The notes below the pieces were generated by a model, which did no database searches, had not been told where the DNA came from, and saw only the letters and a list, made by a program, of their open reading frames with translations. The position numbers and the translations under genes were made by a program. From assembly GCA_050257395.1 (NCBI GenBank), contig JBLMWU010000290.1, forward strand, positions 1 to 25,411: DNA of 25,411 nucleotides. The letters are read 5' to 3'. Source of the DNA: JAIRTY01 sp050257395. GTDB taxonomy: Bacteria > Actinomycetota > Actinomycetes > Streptosporangiales > Streptosporangiaceae. Positions 1 through 7,423 of this stretch are shown here, piece by piece. Each line of letters begins with the position of its first letter. Position 1 is the first letter of the stretch.

Positions 1-536
1 CGGGGGAACGCTGCAACCCGCACCCGCACAACTTCACGGACCGGATCATCCGGCCCGGTGATCAGGCGTTCTTCGACATCATCCATTCCTTCAACGGCTA
101 CCGGACCTGCTATTACCGCACCTTCGGCGTCGGCAGCGCGACGCAGAGCCAGCACGACGCCTACCAGCAGGCGCGGGAGTGGATGGATACGGCGATCGCC
201 GCGATCAAGCCTGGCGTCTCGAGCGACGTCGTTGCCCGCGTCCTGCCTAGGGCGCAGGACTTCGGCTTCGAGAGCGAGCTCGCCGCATTCGGGCTGCAGT
301 TCGCGCACGGGCTCGGACTCGGCCTGCACGAGCGGCCGATCATCTCGCGGCTCAACTCGCTGGAGAACCCGATCGAGCTCCAGGCCGGCATGGTCTTCGC
401 GATGGAGACCTACTGCCCGGCCTCCGACGGCATCTCCGCGGCGCGCATCGAGGAAGAGGTCGTCGTCACCGACTACGGCACCGAGGTGCTGACGAAGTTC
501 CCGGCCCAGGAGCTGTTCATCGCCAACAGGTACTGA
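1..536 (+). CDS. M24-family (pita-bread fold) metallohydrolase, C-terminal part
   Basis: The frame is open from the window edge, so the N-terminus is missing; about 177 residues remain, ending at TGA 534-536. The family includes Xaa-Pro aminopeptidases and non-peptidases such as creatinase and ectoine hydrolase. Visible family landmarks are FFDIIHSFNGY (first Asp ligand, codon 75-77), HGLGLGLHERP (His ligand region), the Glu in FAMETYCP and the last Glu region ARIEEEVVVTDYGTEVLT. The second Asp ligand, normally in a GY-x-x-D-x-x-RT context, is Cys here (GYRTCYYRT, codon 108-110). With the other ligands kept, this points to a non-canonical metal site and perhaps a non-peptidase reaction. The 3' end overlaps the convergent aarF gene by 20 bp. 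Family assignment is confident; the substrate is unknown. Confidence 0.85.
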   Translation, partial: GERCNPHPHNFTDRIIRPGDQAFFDIIHSFNGYRTCYYRTFGVGSATQSQHDAYQQAREWMDTAIAAIKPGVSSDVVARVLPRAQDFGFESELAAFGLQFAHGLGLGLHERPIISRLNSLENPIELQAGMVFAMETYCPASDGISAARIEEEVVVTDYGTEVLTKFPAQELFIANRY

Positions 537-2133
537 GCCCGCGGCGGCGCCGGCGCTGGCCGGCCAGCGTGGCTACGGCGGCGCCGGCGGCGAAGGCGCC
601 CAGCGGCAGCCAGCGCCCGCGGGCGTGCCGGGGCTCCGGCTGCGCGGGCCCGGCCGGCCGGTGCCGCAGCCGGGCCGCTGCCTCCGGCAGCAGCTGCGGC
701 AGCTCCATGACCAGGTTCAGGTAGTCGAACCGGTGCTGCTGCCAGTGCTCGTGCAGCGCGTGCGGGCTGGGCAGCAGGATCTGCCGCAACTCGGGCAGCA
801 GCGGGCGGGCGAGCTCGGCGAGGTCGAAGCGCGGCTCGATGATCCTCGCCGTCGCCTCCAGGTTGACCAGGGCGCGCCCGAGCAGCATCAGCCCGCGCGG
901 GAAGACGATCCCGTGGCGGGCGCCCAGCGCGAGCTGGTGCAGCAGGAGGCGGGCGACCGGGAGATCAGCCGACTGGCTGGCGAACCAGTCCTCGACGCTT
1001 TCCGCCACCGCGGACCGGAAGCCGGCGGGATCGGCGTGCGGGAGGAACTCGGACAGGCGCAGGAGCTGCCCGCCGATGGCCTCGTAGTCGCCTTCGATGA
1101 GCGCCCAGAAGATCAGGGCGATCCGGCGGCGCTCACCGGCGTCGAGCCGCCCGTGCATGCCGAAGTCGACGAAGCCGACCCGGTCACCCGGCAGGAACAG
1201 GACGTTGCCCGGGTGGGGATCGGCATGGAAGAGGCCGAACTCGAAGACCTGCCGGAGCATCGCGGTCGCGCCAGCGCGCAGCCCGGCCGCCGGGTCGAGG
1301 CCGGCCTGCCGCAGCTCGGCCGCGGGGGCCGGGGAGAGCCCGTCCAGGAGCTCGGTCGTCAGCACCCGCGCCGAGCTGCGCTCGCGGATGACGGCGGGGA
1401 TCACGATCCGGTCGTCATCCGCCAGCAGCTGCCGGAGCCGCTCAGAGGTGCGCGCCTCACGCCGGAAATCGAGCTCACGCCGCGTGTAATCCGCCAGCTC
1501 CGCCACCGCCTCCGCAGGCCGGAAGGCCATCAGGCCCGGCTGGTGCCGCTCGAGGCGGCTGGCCAGCGTGGCCAGCAGCGCGAGATCCCGCTCGACGTGC
1601 CCGGTGATCCCCGGGCGCTGCACCTTCACCGCCACGCGCCGGCCGTCGGGCAGCCGTGCCCGGTGCACCTGCGACAGCGACGCCGCGGCGAACGGCTCCT
1701 CGCCGAACTCGGCGTACAGCGCGGCGAGCGGGGCGCCGAGTTCGGCCTCCACGATGCGCACGGCATCCTCCGCCGCGAACGGCGCAGCCTGGGTGTGCAG
1801 CCCTCGCAGCGCCTCGGCGTACTCCAGCGGGACGTAGTCCGGCCGCAGCGCGAGCATCTGCCCGGCCTTGACGAACGTCGGCCCGAGCCGTTCGGCCGTC
1901 TCCCGCAGCCGCTGCGGCAGCGGCAGGTCCGCTGCTGGCCGATGCGGGCACTGCCGCCCCGGCCGGAGCGCGTTCACGACGCGGCAGCGGGGGGACCCGC
2001 ACGTGCCCAGGCCCAGCGCCTGAACGAGCCAGCCGAAGCCGCTCGCCGACAGGATGGTGAGGATCTCGCCCGCACGCGCCAGCTGCGCTATGGCCGTGCG
2101 CGGCCCGCCTGCCAGCGCGTGTGCCGTCCTCAC
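517..2133 (-). CDS. AarF/UbiB (ABC1/ADCK) family protein kinase-like protein
   Basis: A 538-residue ABC1-family protein. These atypical kinase-fold ATPases are linked in other organisms to isoprenoid-quinone or lipid metabolism at the membrane; the actinobacterial role is poorly defined. Hallmarks in order: the KxGQ motif (K89-Q92), the Ala-rich nucleotide loop AAASLSQ (149-155), the VAIK-like lysine in VAVKVQRPG (K170), HADPHPGN catalytic loop (303-310) and DFG (323-325). A hydrophobic stretch near the C-terminus (WLPLGAFAAGAAVATLAG) fits the usual UbiB membrane anchor, followed by a basic tail. The start is GTG at 2131-2133, preceded by a GGGAGG ribosome binding site. It lies 213 bp downstream of the P450 operon, so it probably has its own promoter. 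Its first 104 codons and upstream region recur at 15096-15519. Confidence 0.9.
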   Translation of the reverse strand: MRTAHALAGGPRTAIAQLARAGEILTILSASGFGWLVQALGLGTCGSPRCRVVNALRPGRQCPHRPAADLPLPQRLRETAERLGPTFVKAGQMLALRPDYVPLEYAEALRGLHTQAAPFAAEDAVRIVEAELGAPLAALYAEFGEEPFAAASLSQVHRARLPDGRRVAVKVQRPGITGHVERDLALLATLASRLERHQPGLMAFRPAEAVAELADYTRRELDFRREARTSERLRQLLADDDRIVIPAVIRERSSARVLTTELLDGLSPAPAAELRQAGLDPAAGLRAGATAMLRQVFEFGLFHADPHPGNVLFLPGDRVGFVDFGMHGRLDAGERRRIALIFWALIEGDYEAIGGQLLRLSEFLPHADPAGFRSAVAESVEDWFASQSADLPVARLLLHQLALGARHGIVFPRGLMLLGRALVNLEATARIIEPRFDLAELARPLLPELRQILLPSPHALHEHWQQHRFDYLNLVMELPQLLPEAAARLRHRPAGPAQPEPRHARGRWLPLGAFAAGAAVATLAGQRRRRRGLSTCWR

Positions 2134-2244
2134 AAGACCTCCCGGGTTCCGGCCTGCCTGTCGCGTCCGCTGACATCGGCCTGGTGGCGCGCCGGGCCGT
2201 CATCTGCGCTCCCTCTGCCCTTCCTGGCGGCGATCACGCCTCCC
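1822..2244. repeat. Duplicated segment, copy A (aarF 5' end plus upstream region)
   Basis: This stretch holds the first 104 codons of aarF and about 110 bp upstream. It is repeated in the same orientation at 15096-15519. The coding parts align without gaps at a constant offset of 13,274 bp; the upstream part differs by small indels. Eight amino-acid differences separate the two encoded N-termini, so the duplication is not very recent. This is the intact parent copy. Confidence 0.9.
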
Positions 2245-2346
2245 GGCCGGTCACCCCGGGCAGGCTTCTGCTGCGGTGCATCGGCTATGAGCACCTGGCG
2301 GGGGCCTTGCGGGGTGGACCCGGCCGACGGTGCGGCGGCCCGGGAG

Positions 2347-3552
2347 TCAGCGGGTGAATATCACCGGGTAGGACGAGAAGTTGTCCCGCTGGGAGTCCGG
2401 ATCGCGGACCGGGGGCCGGTCCGGGTCGGGGCGCCCGCCGTGGGTGAGCACGGCTGAGAGCATCAGCGTCACGGTCCCGTACATGGGCTCGTGGTCAGCG
2501 CCGGCGCGGCCGTCGCCCGGCGGCACCCCGCCGTCGAGTTCCAGCCCGATGCAGGCATGCATGCCGCCCCCGAACGAATGCCCCCACGGCATGACCCCGT
2601 CGGGCAGCGGCCGCTGCGGGCTGAACGTGCCCGCGTCCTCGCCCCACACCGCCGGGTCGGTGTTGGCGGCGACCAGGTCCAGCTCGACCAGCGCCCCTGC
2701 GGGCACGGTCACGCCGCTGCGCAGTTCCACCCTGGCGGCGGCCCGCCGCCAGGCGACCGGGGAGGCCGGGTGCAGGCGCAGCGCTTCGTGCACGCACCGC
2801 TGCACGAAGACCGGGTCGCCGAGCCGGGCGGCGAAGGCCGGCTCGGCCATCCGGCCGAACACGTGGTGCGCCGCGTGGGTGAACAGGTTCGCGGTGCTGT
2901 GCGACCCGGCCTGGAGGTAGAAGGCGACCTCCCGGCGGATGGTGCCCTCGTCCACGCCGAGCTCGCCCTGGTGCCGCAGCAGGGCCGTCAGCACGTCCCG
3001 GGGCAGCTCGTCCTCGCTGACCCGGCCGGCCGCGAGGTCGTCCAGCAGGGCCAGCCGGCGCTGCCGGGACGGCTCGACGAACATCGCGGCGAACTCCCGC
3101 ATGGCCCGCCCGGCCTCGGCGTTCACCTCGTCCCGGGGACGGGTGGAGTGCACCACGGTGGCGCCGGCGCTGAACACCCTGGCGAACTCCTCCAGCGCGT
3201 CGGCCGCCTCGGCGGTCTGCGGCGGATCGATGCCCGCCACCAGGCCGGTCAGGTGCATGATCGTCCGCCGGCCCAGCCGGGCCAGGTCCGCGTGCCCCGC
3301 GGCCACCGGGCCGGCGAACGCCTCCGCGATGATGCCGGGCACCAGATTGAGCTCCCACCAGCGGAACGTCCCGCGGCGGAACAGCCGGTTCTCGGCCCGC
3401 CGCCGCCGCTTGTGCTCGTCGCCGTGCAGCGTGATCAGCGAGCCGGCCATGACCGCGCCGCCCGCGTCATACAGCGCCTGCTTCAGGTCACGCTGCCGGA
3501 ACGCTTCCCGGACATCCGGGTAGGAACTCAGCCTGACCGGCTCAGCCGTCAT
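2347..3552 (-). CDS. Cytochrome P450 (first of a paralogue pair)
   Basis: A 401-residue soluble bacterial P450 monooxygenase. Visible motifs: ExxR in HEALRL (E256, R259) and the heme-binding loop FGGGMHACIG with Cys334 as thiolate ligand. The I-helix reads AGSHST (215-220), so the usual acid before the Thr is His218. After the heme loop there is no typical GxxLAR L-helix but a Gly/Pro-rich stretch, then DPDRPP and a terminal SYPVIF. The P450 at 9051-10265 shares this ending (DPDNPP, SYPVLL) and the N-terminal pattern YDAG...LHG-E-HKRRRR-EN, so the two are paralogues. ATG at 3550-3552 lies 19 bp after the FAD-subunit stop, making this the last gene of the molybdenum hydroxylase operon. Co-transcription suggests it acts on the same substrate (inference). 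Confidence 0.93.
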   Translation of the reverse strand: MTAEPVRLSSYPDVREAFRQRDLKQALYDAGGAVMAGSLITLHGDEHKRRRRAENRLFRRGTFRWWELNLVPGIIAEAFAGPVAAGHADLARLGRRTIMHLTGLVAGIDPPQTAEAADALEEFARVFSAGATVVHSTRPRDEVNAEAGRAMREFAAMFVEPSRQRRLALLDDLAAGRVSEDELPRDVLTALLRHQGELGVDEGTIRREVAFYLQAGSHSTANLFTHAAHHVFGRMAEPAFAARLGDPVFVQRCVHEALRLHPASPVAWRRAAARVELRSGVTVPAGALVELDLVAANTDPAVWGEDAGTFSPQRPLPDGVMPWGHSFGGGMHACIGLELDGGVPPGDGRAGADHEPMYGTVTLMLSAVLTHGGRPDPDRPPVRDPDSQRDNFSSYPVIFTR

Positions 3553-3571
3553 CGCGGCCCCGCATCCGGGA

Positions 3572-4393
3572 TCAAGCAGCCGCCGCTTCCAGCGCGCGGC
3601 GCACCAGCACCCGGCTCAGGTGACGGCGGTAGCCGGCATCGGCGTGCAGGTCGCTCACGGGCGAGGTGCCCTCGTCCGCGTGTGCCGCCGCCTCCGCGGG
3701 CGGGGCCCCCGCCGCCAGCGCGGCCTCGACCGCGCCCGCGCGCAGGGGGGTCATCCCCATGTTGACCAGCGCGACCCGCGGCTCGCCGCCGCCCACCACG
3801 GCGGCGCCGACGATCGCCCAGTCCTGGCTCCGCTGCCGGAACTTGATGAACCCGTGCGGGCGGCCCTCGGTGCTCGGCACCCTGACCTCGGTCACCAGCT
3901 CACCGGGCGCCAGGGCCGTCTCCCACAGGTCGAGGAAGAAGTCCCCGGCGGCGACCTCCCGGGTGCCGCCCGGTCCCCGCAGGATCAGGGTCGCCTCCAG
4001 CGCGAGCATCACCGCTGGCAGGTCGGCGGCCGGGTCGGCGTGCGCGAGCGACCCGCCGATCGTCCCGCGGGCCCGCACCTGGGCGTCGCCGATGGTGGCC
4101 GCGGCGGTGGCGAGCAGCGGGGCGGCCCGCCGCACCAGCTCGCTGCGCTCCAGGTCGCGGTGGCGCACCCCGGCGCCGATGCGCAGCACGCCGTCCGCCT
4201 CGGTCAGGCCGGTCAGCTCCGGCAGGCCGCGGACGTCGATGACGGCGGCCGGCGACGCCAGCCGCAGCTTCATCAGCGGCAGCAGCGACATGCCTCCCGC
4301 CAGCAGCTTGGCCTCCCCACCGTGGCTGGCCAGCAGGCTGAGCGCCTCGTCCACGGACTGGGCGCGCAGGTAGTCGAACTGGTTCGGGATCAT
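3572..4393 (-). CDS. Molybdenum hydroxylase FAD-binding (medium) subunit, CoxM/CutM-like
   Basis: A 273-residue FAD subunit of the xanthine oxidase/CO-dehydrogenase family. It passes electrons from the 2Fe-2S subunit to the external acceptor. FAD-binding landmarks of the PCMH fold are AGGMSLLPLMKLR near residue 32 and TIGGSLAHADPAAD near residue 109; the C-terminal part matches the usual CO_deh_flav_C domain. The start chosen is ATG at 4391-4393 (MIPNQFDYLRAQ). It overlaps the stop of the 2Fe-2S subunit gene as ATGA, the normal arrangement for coupled translation. A longer frame reaches 4618, but it is only the overlap with the neighbouring gene. Second gene from the end of the operon, followed 19 bp later by a P450. 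Confidence 0.93.
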   Translation of the reverse strand: MIPNQFDYLRAQSVDEALSLLASHGGEAKLLAGGMSLLPLMKLRLASPAAVIDVRGLPELTGLTEADGVLRIGAGVRHRDLERSELVRRAAPLLATAAATIGDAQVRARGTIGGSLAHADPAADLPAVMLALEATLILRGPGGTREVAAGDFFLDLWETALAPGELVTEVRVPSTEGRPHGFIKFRQRSQDWAIVGAAVVGGGEPRVALVNMGMTPLRAGAVEAALAAGAPPAEAAAHADEGTSPVSDLHADAGYRRHLSRVLVRRALEAAAA

Positions 4394-4899
4394 GACGTCG
4401 CTCCGCCCCGCTCCGCCGCCGCCACCGCACCGGGCCCGCCGTTCGCGGCAGCCCACTGCACGGACTCGACGATCATCTGATAGCCGGTGCACCGGCACAG
4501 GTTGCCTTCCAGCCCGGCCCGGATCTGCTCCTCGTCCGGGTCCGGGTTGTCCAGCAGCAGGCTGGTCGCTGAGATGACCATCCCCGGCGTGCAGTAGCCG
4601 CACTGCAGGCCGTGGCACTGCCGGAACCCTTCCTGGACCGGGCTGAGCTCGCCCGCCACCGCGAGCCCTTCCACGGTCACCACCGAGCTCCCGTCCGCGG
4701 CTGCCGCCAGCAGCGTGCAGGACTTGACCGCCTCGCCGTCGACCAGCACCGTGCAGGCGCCGCAGTTCGAGGTGTCACAGCCGACGTGCGTGCCGGTCAG
4801 CCCGAGCTGCTCGCGCAGCAGGTGCACCAGCAGGGTGCGGGATTCGACGTTCGCGCTGGTGGCGACGCCGTTCACGGTGAGCTTGATGTCGTGCTTCAT
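4390..4899 (-). CDS. Molybdenum hydroxylase 2Fe-2S (small) subunit, CoxS/CutS-like
   Basis: A 169-residue iron-sulfur subunit with two 2Fe-2S clusters that relay electrons from the molybdenum cofactor to FAD. The N-terminal plant-type ferredoxin domain has C41-x4-C46-x2-C49 in GCDTSNCGACT plus C61. The helical second domain has C100/C103 (CGYCTPGM) and C135/C137 (NLCRCTGY). All eight ligands are present. The start is ATG at 4897-4899 (MKHDIKLTVNG), preceded by GAGGAG at good spacing and overlapping the large-subunit stop by ATGA; an upstream ATG at 4935 would add 12 residues but lies inside the large-subunit gene. Subunit order in the operon is large-small-medium. Confidence 0.95.
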   Translation of the reverse strand: MKHDIKLTVNGVATSANVESRTLLVHLLREQLGLTGTHVGCDTSNCGACTVLVDGEAVKSCTLLAAAADGSSVVTVEGLAVAGELSPVQEGFRQCHGLQCGYCTPGMVISATSLLLDNPDPDEEQIRAGLEGNLCRCTGYQMIVESVQWAAANGGPGAVAAAERGGATS

Positions 4900-7226
4900 G
4901 CGCTCCGCTCCTCGGATGTCGCGATGGCCCGCCATACCTTCATGGGTGTGAGCGGCATGTCGAGCGTGCGGATGCCCAGGTGCGAGAGGGCGTCCACCAC
5001 GGCGTTGACCACCGCCTGGGGCGCGGCGGTGGCGCCGGCCTCGCCGAGGCCCTTGGCGCCCAGCGGGTTGCCGCTGGTGCGGACCTCCAGGTGCGAGGTT
5101 TCCATCGACGGCATGTCCGGTGCCCCCGGCACCGCGTAGTCCACCAGCGTGGCGGTGAGCGGCTGGCCGTCCTCGCTGTAGCGCATCTCCTCGTGCAGCG
5201 CCTGGGCGATGCCCTGGATCACGCCGCCGTGGATCTGCCCGCGGGCCAGCAGCGGGTTGATCACCACCCCGCAGTCGTCCACCGACACGTAGCGCAGGAT
5301 GCGGACCTGGCCGGTCTCGGTGTCGACCTCCACCACGCAGCCGTGGGCGCCGCTGGGATAGGTCATGTTCGACGGCTCGTGGTAGTTGGTGAACTCCAGG
5401 CCGATGTCCATGCCCTCGGGCAGCTTGTGCGGCTTGTAGGCGGTGAGGGCGGCCTCCCCGAGCGTGACCGACGCGGCCGGGTCGCCTTTGACCGACAGCT
5501 TGCCGTCCGCGATCTCGATGTCGGCGGCGTTCGCCTCCAGCAGGTGCGCCGCGACCTCGCGGAGCTTGTCCGCCAGCCGGGACGAGGCCTTCTGGACGGC
5601 CGGCCCGGCGACCGCCATGGCCCGGCTGCCCATGGTGCCGATGCCCTCCTGCACCGCGGCGGTGTCGCCGTGCACGACGGTGATCCGCTCCAGCGGCACC
5701 AGGCCGCCGAGCGCGTCCGAGGCCACCTGGGCGAAGGCCGTCTCGTGGCCCTGCCCGTGCGGGCTGGTGCCCACCGACACGGTCAGGGAGCCGTCCGGGT
5801 TCATCCGGGCCTTCGCCGACTCCCAGCCGCCGACGTAGCCGAACTGCTCGAAGAAGGCGGACGGGCCGAAGCCGCCCATCTCCACGAACACCGAGGTGCC
5901 CACGCCGAGCAGGCGCGAGCCGCCCGCCGCCCGCCGCTGCTCCTGCTCGTCGCGCAGCGCCTGGTAATCGAGCTTCTCCAGCAGCAGTTCCTGCAGCCGG
6001 GGATAGTCGCTCTCGTCGTAGGTGACGACCGGGAACTGGGTGCTGTAGGGCATGTCCCCCGGCTGGATGAAGTTGCGCCGCCGCACCTCGGCCGGGTCGA
6101 TGCCGAGGTCGTCGGCGATCACGTCCATCATCCGCTCGATGAGGAACGAAGCCTCCGGGCGGCCTGCCCCCCGGTAAGCCGACACCGGCGTGGTGTTGGT
6201 GGTCACGCTCCGGAAGGACGCGCCGATCTTCGGGATCTTGTAGCAGCCGCCCGACATGAACGAGGTGAGGATGGGCAGGCCGCTGCCGGTGGGGTCGGGC
6301 CAGGCGCCGCAGTCCTGGATGATCTTCACCTGGAGGGCCAGCAGCCTGCCGTCGTCGTCGTACCCGGCCGCCACGTCCTGGATCTGGCCCCGGCCGTGGG
6401 TCATCGACACCATGCTCTCGCTGCGGGTCTCCACGAACTTGACCGGCCGGCCGAGGCGCCGCGACAGCTCAGCGGTGAGGATGTACTCGGGGTAGAAGCT
6501 GGCCTTCGCGCCGAACGCCCCGCCCACGTCCGGGGCGACCACCCGCACCTGCTGCTGGGCCAGGCCGAACATGACGCACAGCTCGTTGCGGACCGGGTGG
6601 GGCGCCTGCAGGGTCGCCCAGAGGGTGAGCCCGTCGGCGGTCCAGTTCGCCACGCACCCGATGGGCTCCATCGGCACCGGGGCCAGCCGCTGGTTCACGA
6701 TCCGCAGCGAGGAGCGGCGCGGGGCGGCGTCGATCTCGGCCTGCGCATCGTCCTCGGACAGCGGCATCTCCATGACCACGTTGCCGGCCTGCCCGGGCAC
6801 GATGGGGACCGCGCCCTCGGCCAGCGCCTCGTCCACGGTGGCCATGACCGGCAGCGGTTCGTAGTCGACCACGACCAGGTCGGCGGCGTCCGCGGCCAGG
6901 TACCGGTCGGTGGCGGCCACCACGGCCACGGGCTCGCCCACGAACCGGACCACCTCGCCCGCCAGGCAGGGCCGCTCCATGGACGGCACCGACCGGGTGA
7001 ACGGCAGCCCGGGCAGGTCCGCCGCGGTCCACACCCCGAGCACGCCGGGCATGCCGCGCGCCTGCTCCACGTCGATCGAGACGATCCGCGCGTGCGGGAC
7101 CTGGCTGCGGACGTAGACCATGGTCACCATGCCGGGCAGCCGGATGTCATCCACGTACTGACCGCGGCCGGTCAGCAGCGGCGGATCCTCCTTGCGCACT
7201 ACCGAGGCGCCGATCAGTGAAGTCAC
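4896..7226 (-). CDS. Molybdenum hydroxylase large subunit, CoxL form II-like
   Basis: A 776-residue molybdopterin-binding catalytic subunit of the xanthine oxidase/CO-dehydrogenase superfamily. N-terminal residues RKEDPPLLTGRGQYVDDI are family-typical. Cofactor motifs include GGAFGAK (about 235-241) and GQGHETAFAQV; the conserved catalytic Glu sits in GLGEAG (about residue 729). The active-site loop is AYRGAGR (350-356), which marks the form II type. True aerobic CO dehydrogenase (form I) has AYxCSFR, so CO oxidation should not be assumed; hydroxylation of an N-heterocycle or an aldehyde is more likely. Start is GTG at 7224-7226 with AAGGGA upstream. First gene of a four-gene operon ending in a P450. 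I saw no cofactor maturation genes (CoxD/E/F, MCD-type) in the window, so these must lie elsewhere. Confidence 0.94.
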   Translation of the reverse strand: MTSLIGASVVRKEDPPLLTGRGQYVDDIRLPGMVTMVYVRSQVPHARIVSIDVEQARGMPGVLGVWTAADLPGLPFTRSVPSMERPCLAGEVVRFVGEPVAVVAATDRYLAADAADLVVVDYEPLPVMATVDEALAEGAVPIVPGQAGNVVMEMPLSEDDAQAEIDAAPRRSSLRIVNQRLAPVPMEPIGCVANWTADGLTLWATLQAPHPVRNELCVMFGLAQQQVRVVAPDVGGAFGAKASFYPEYILTAELSRRLGRPVKFVETRSESMVSMTHGRGQIQDVAAGYDDDGRLLALQVKIIQDCGAWPDPTGSGLPILTSFMSGGCYKIPKIGASFRSVTTNTTPVSAYRGAGRPEASFLIERMMDVIADDLGIDPAEVRRRNFIQPGDMPYSTQFPVVTYDESDYPRLQELLLEKLDYQALRDEQEQRRAAGGSRLLGVGTSVFVEMGGFGPSAFFEQFGYVGGWESAKARMNPDGSLTVSVGTSPHGQGHETAFAQVASDALGGLVPLERITVVHGDTAAVQEGIGTMGSRAMAVAGPAVQKASSRLADKLREVAAHLLEANAADIEIADGKLSVKGDPAASVTLGEAALTAYKPHKLPEGMDIGLEFTNYHEPSNMTYPSGAHGCVVEVDTETGQVRILRYVSVDDCGVVINPLLARGQIHGGVIQGIAQALHEEMRYSEDGQPLTATLVDYAVPGAPDMPSMETSHLEVRTSGNPLGAKGLGEAGATAAPQAVVNAVVDALSHLGIRTLDMPLTPMKVWRAIATSEERSA

Positions 7227-7296
7227 GTTCGTCCCTTCCGCCGTGCCGCCGCCGTCGCTGGCGCCGGCTCCGGCCCGCGCCAGGATGTGATCAGTC

Positions 7297-7339
7297 AGGC
7301 TAGGGGCGTGGTTAGTCCCCTGTCTACGCTTCTGACCAC
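7297..7339 (-). promoter_or_regulatory. Candidate promoter and inverted repeat of the molybdenum hydroxylase operon
   Basis: On the minus strand, TAGACA (7321-7326) and TAGCCT (7297-7302) are 18 bp apart, an acceptable -35/-10 pair about 70 bp upstream of the CoxL GTG. An imperfect inverted repeat GTGGTTA (7308-7314) / TGACCAC (7333-7339) covers the spacer and the region just upstream of the -35, where a repressor or activator could bind. The 197-bp gap is shared with the divergent amidohydrolase gene. This is seen by eye only. Confidence 0.35.
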
Positions 7340-7423
7340 ATCTGGCTCTCGATCCAGCGGGGAATAGTCGTTAGGCTTCTAGCGCAGGTCGCTGCGATGG
7401 CGGCGCGACAGATGGAGGCGGCC

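Noticed and set aside
625..2457. 610-codon plus-strand frame opposite aarF
   Set aside because: Low-complexity Gln/Arg/Pro-rich translation that runs across the gene end and the intergenic region; antisense shadow.
4980..7220. 746-codon open frame on the plus strand opposite the CoxL gene
   Set aside because: Arg/His/Gly-rich sequence with no recognisable domain, exactly antisense to a gene with clear catalytic motifs; a GC-bias shadow.
4896..7226. Genuine CO dehydrogenase (form I)
   Set aside because: The active-site loop is AYRGAGR, not AYxCSFR, so CO oxidation is not supported.
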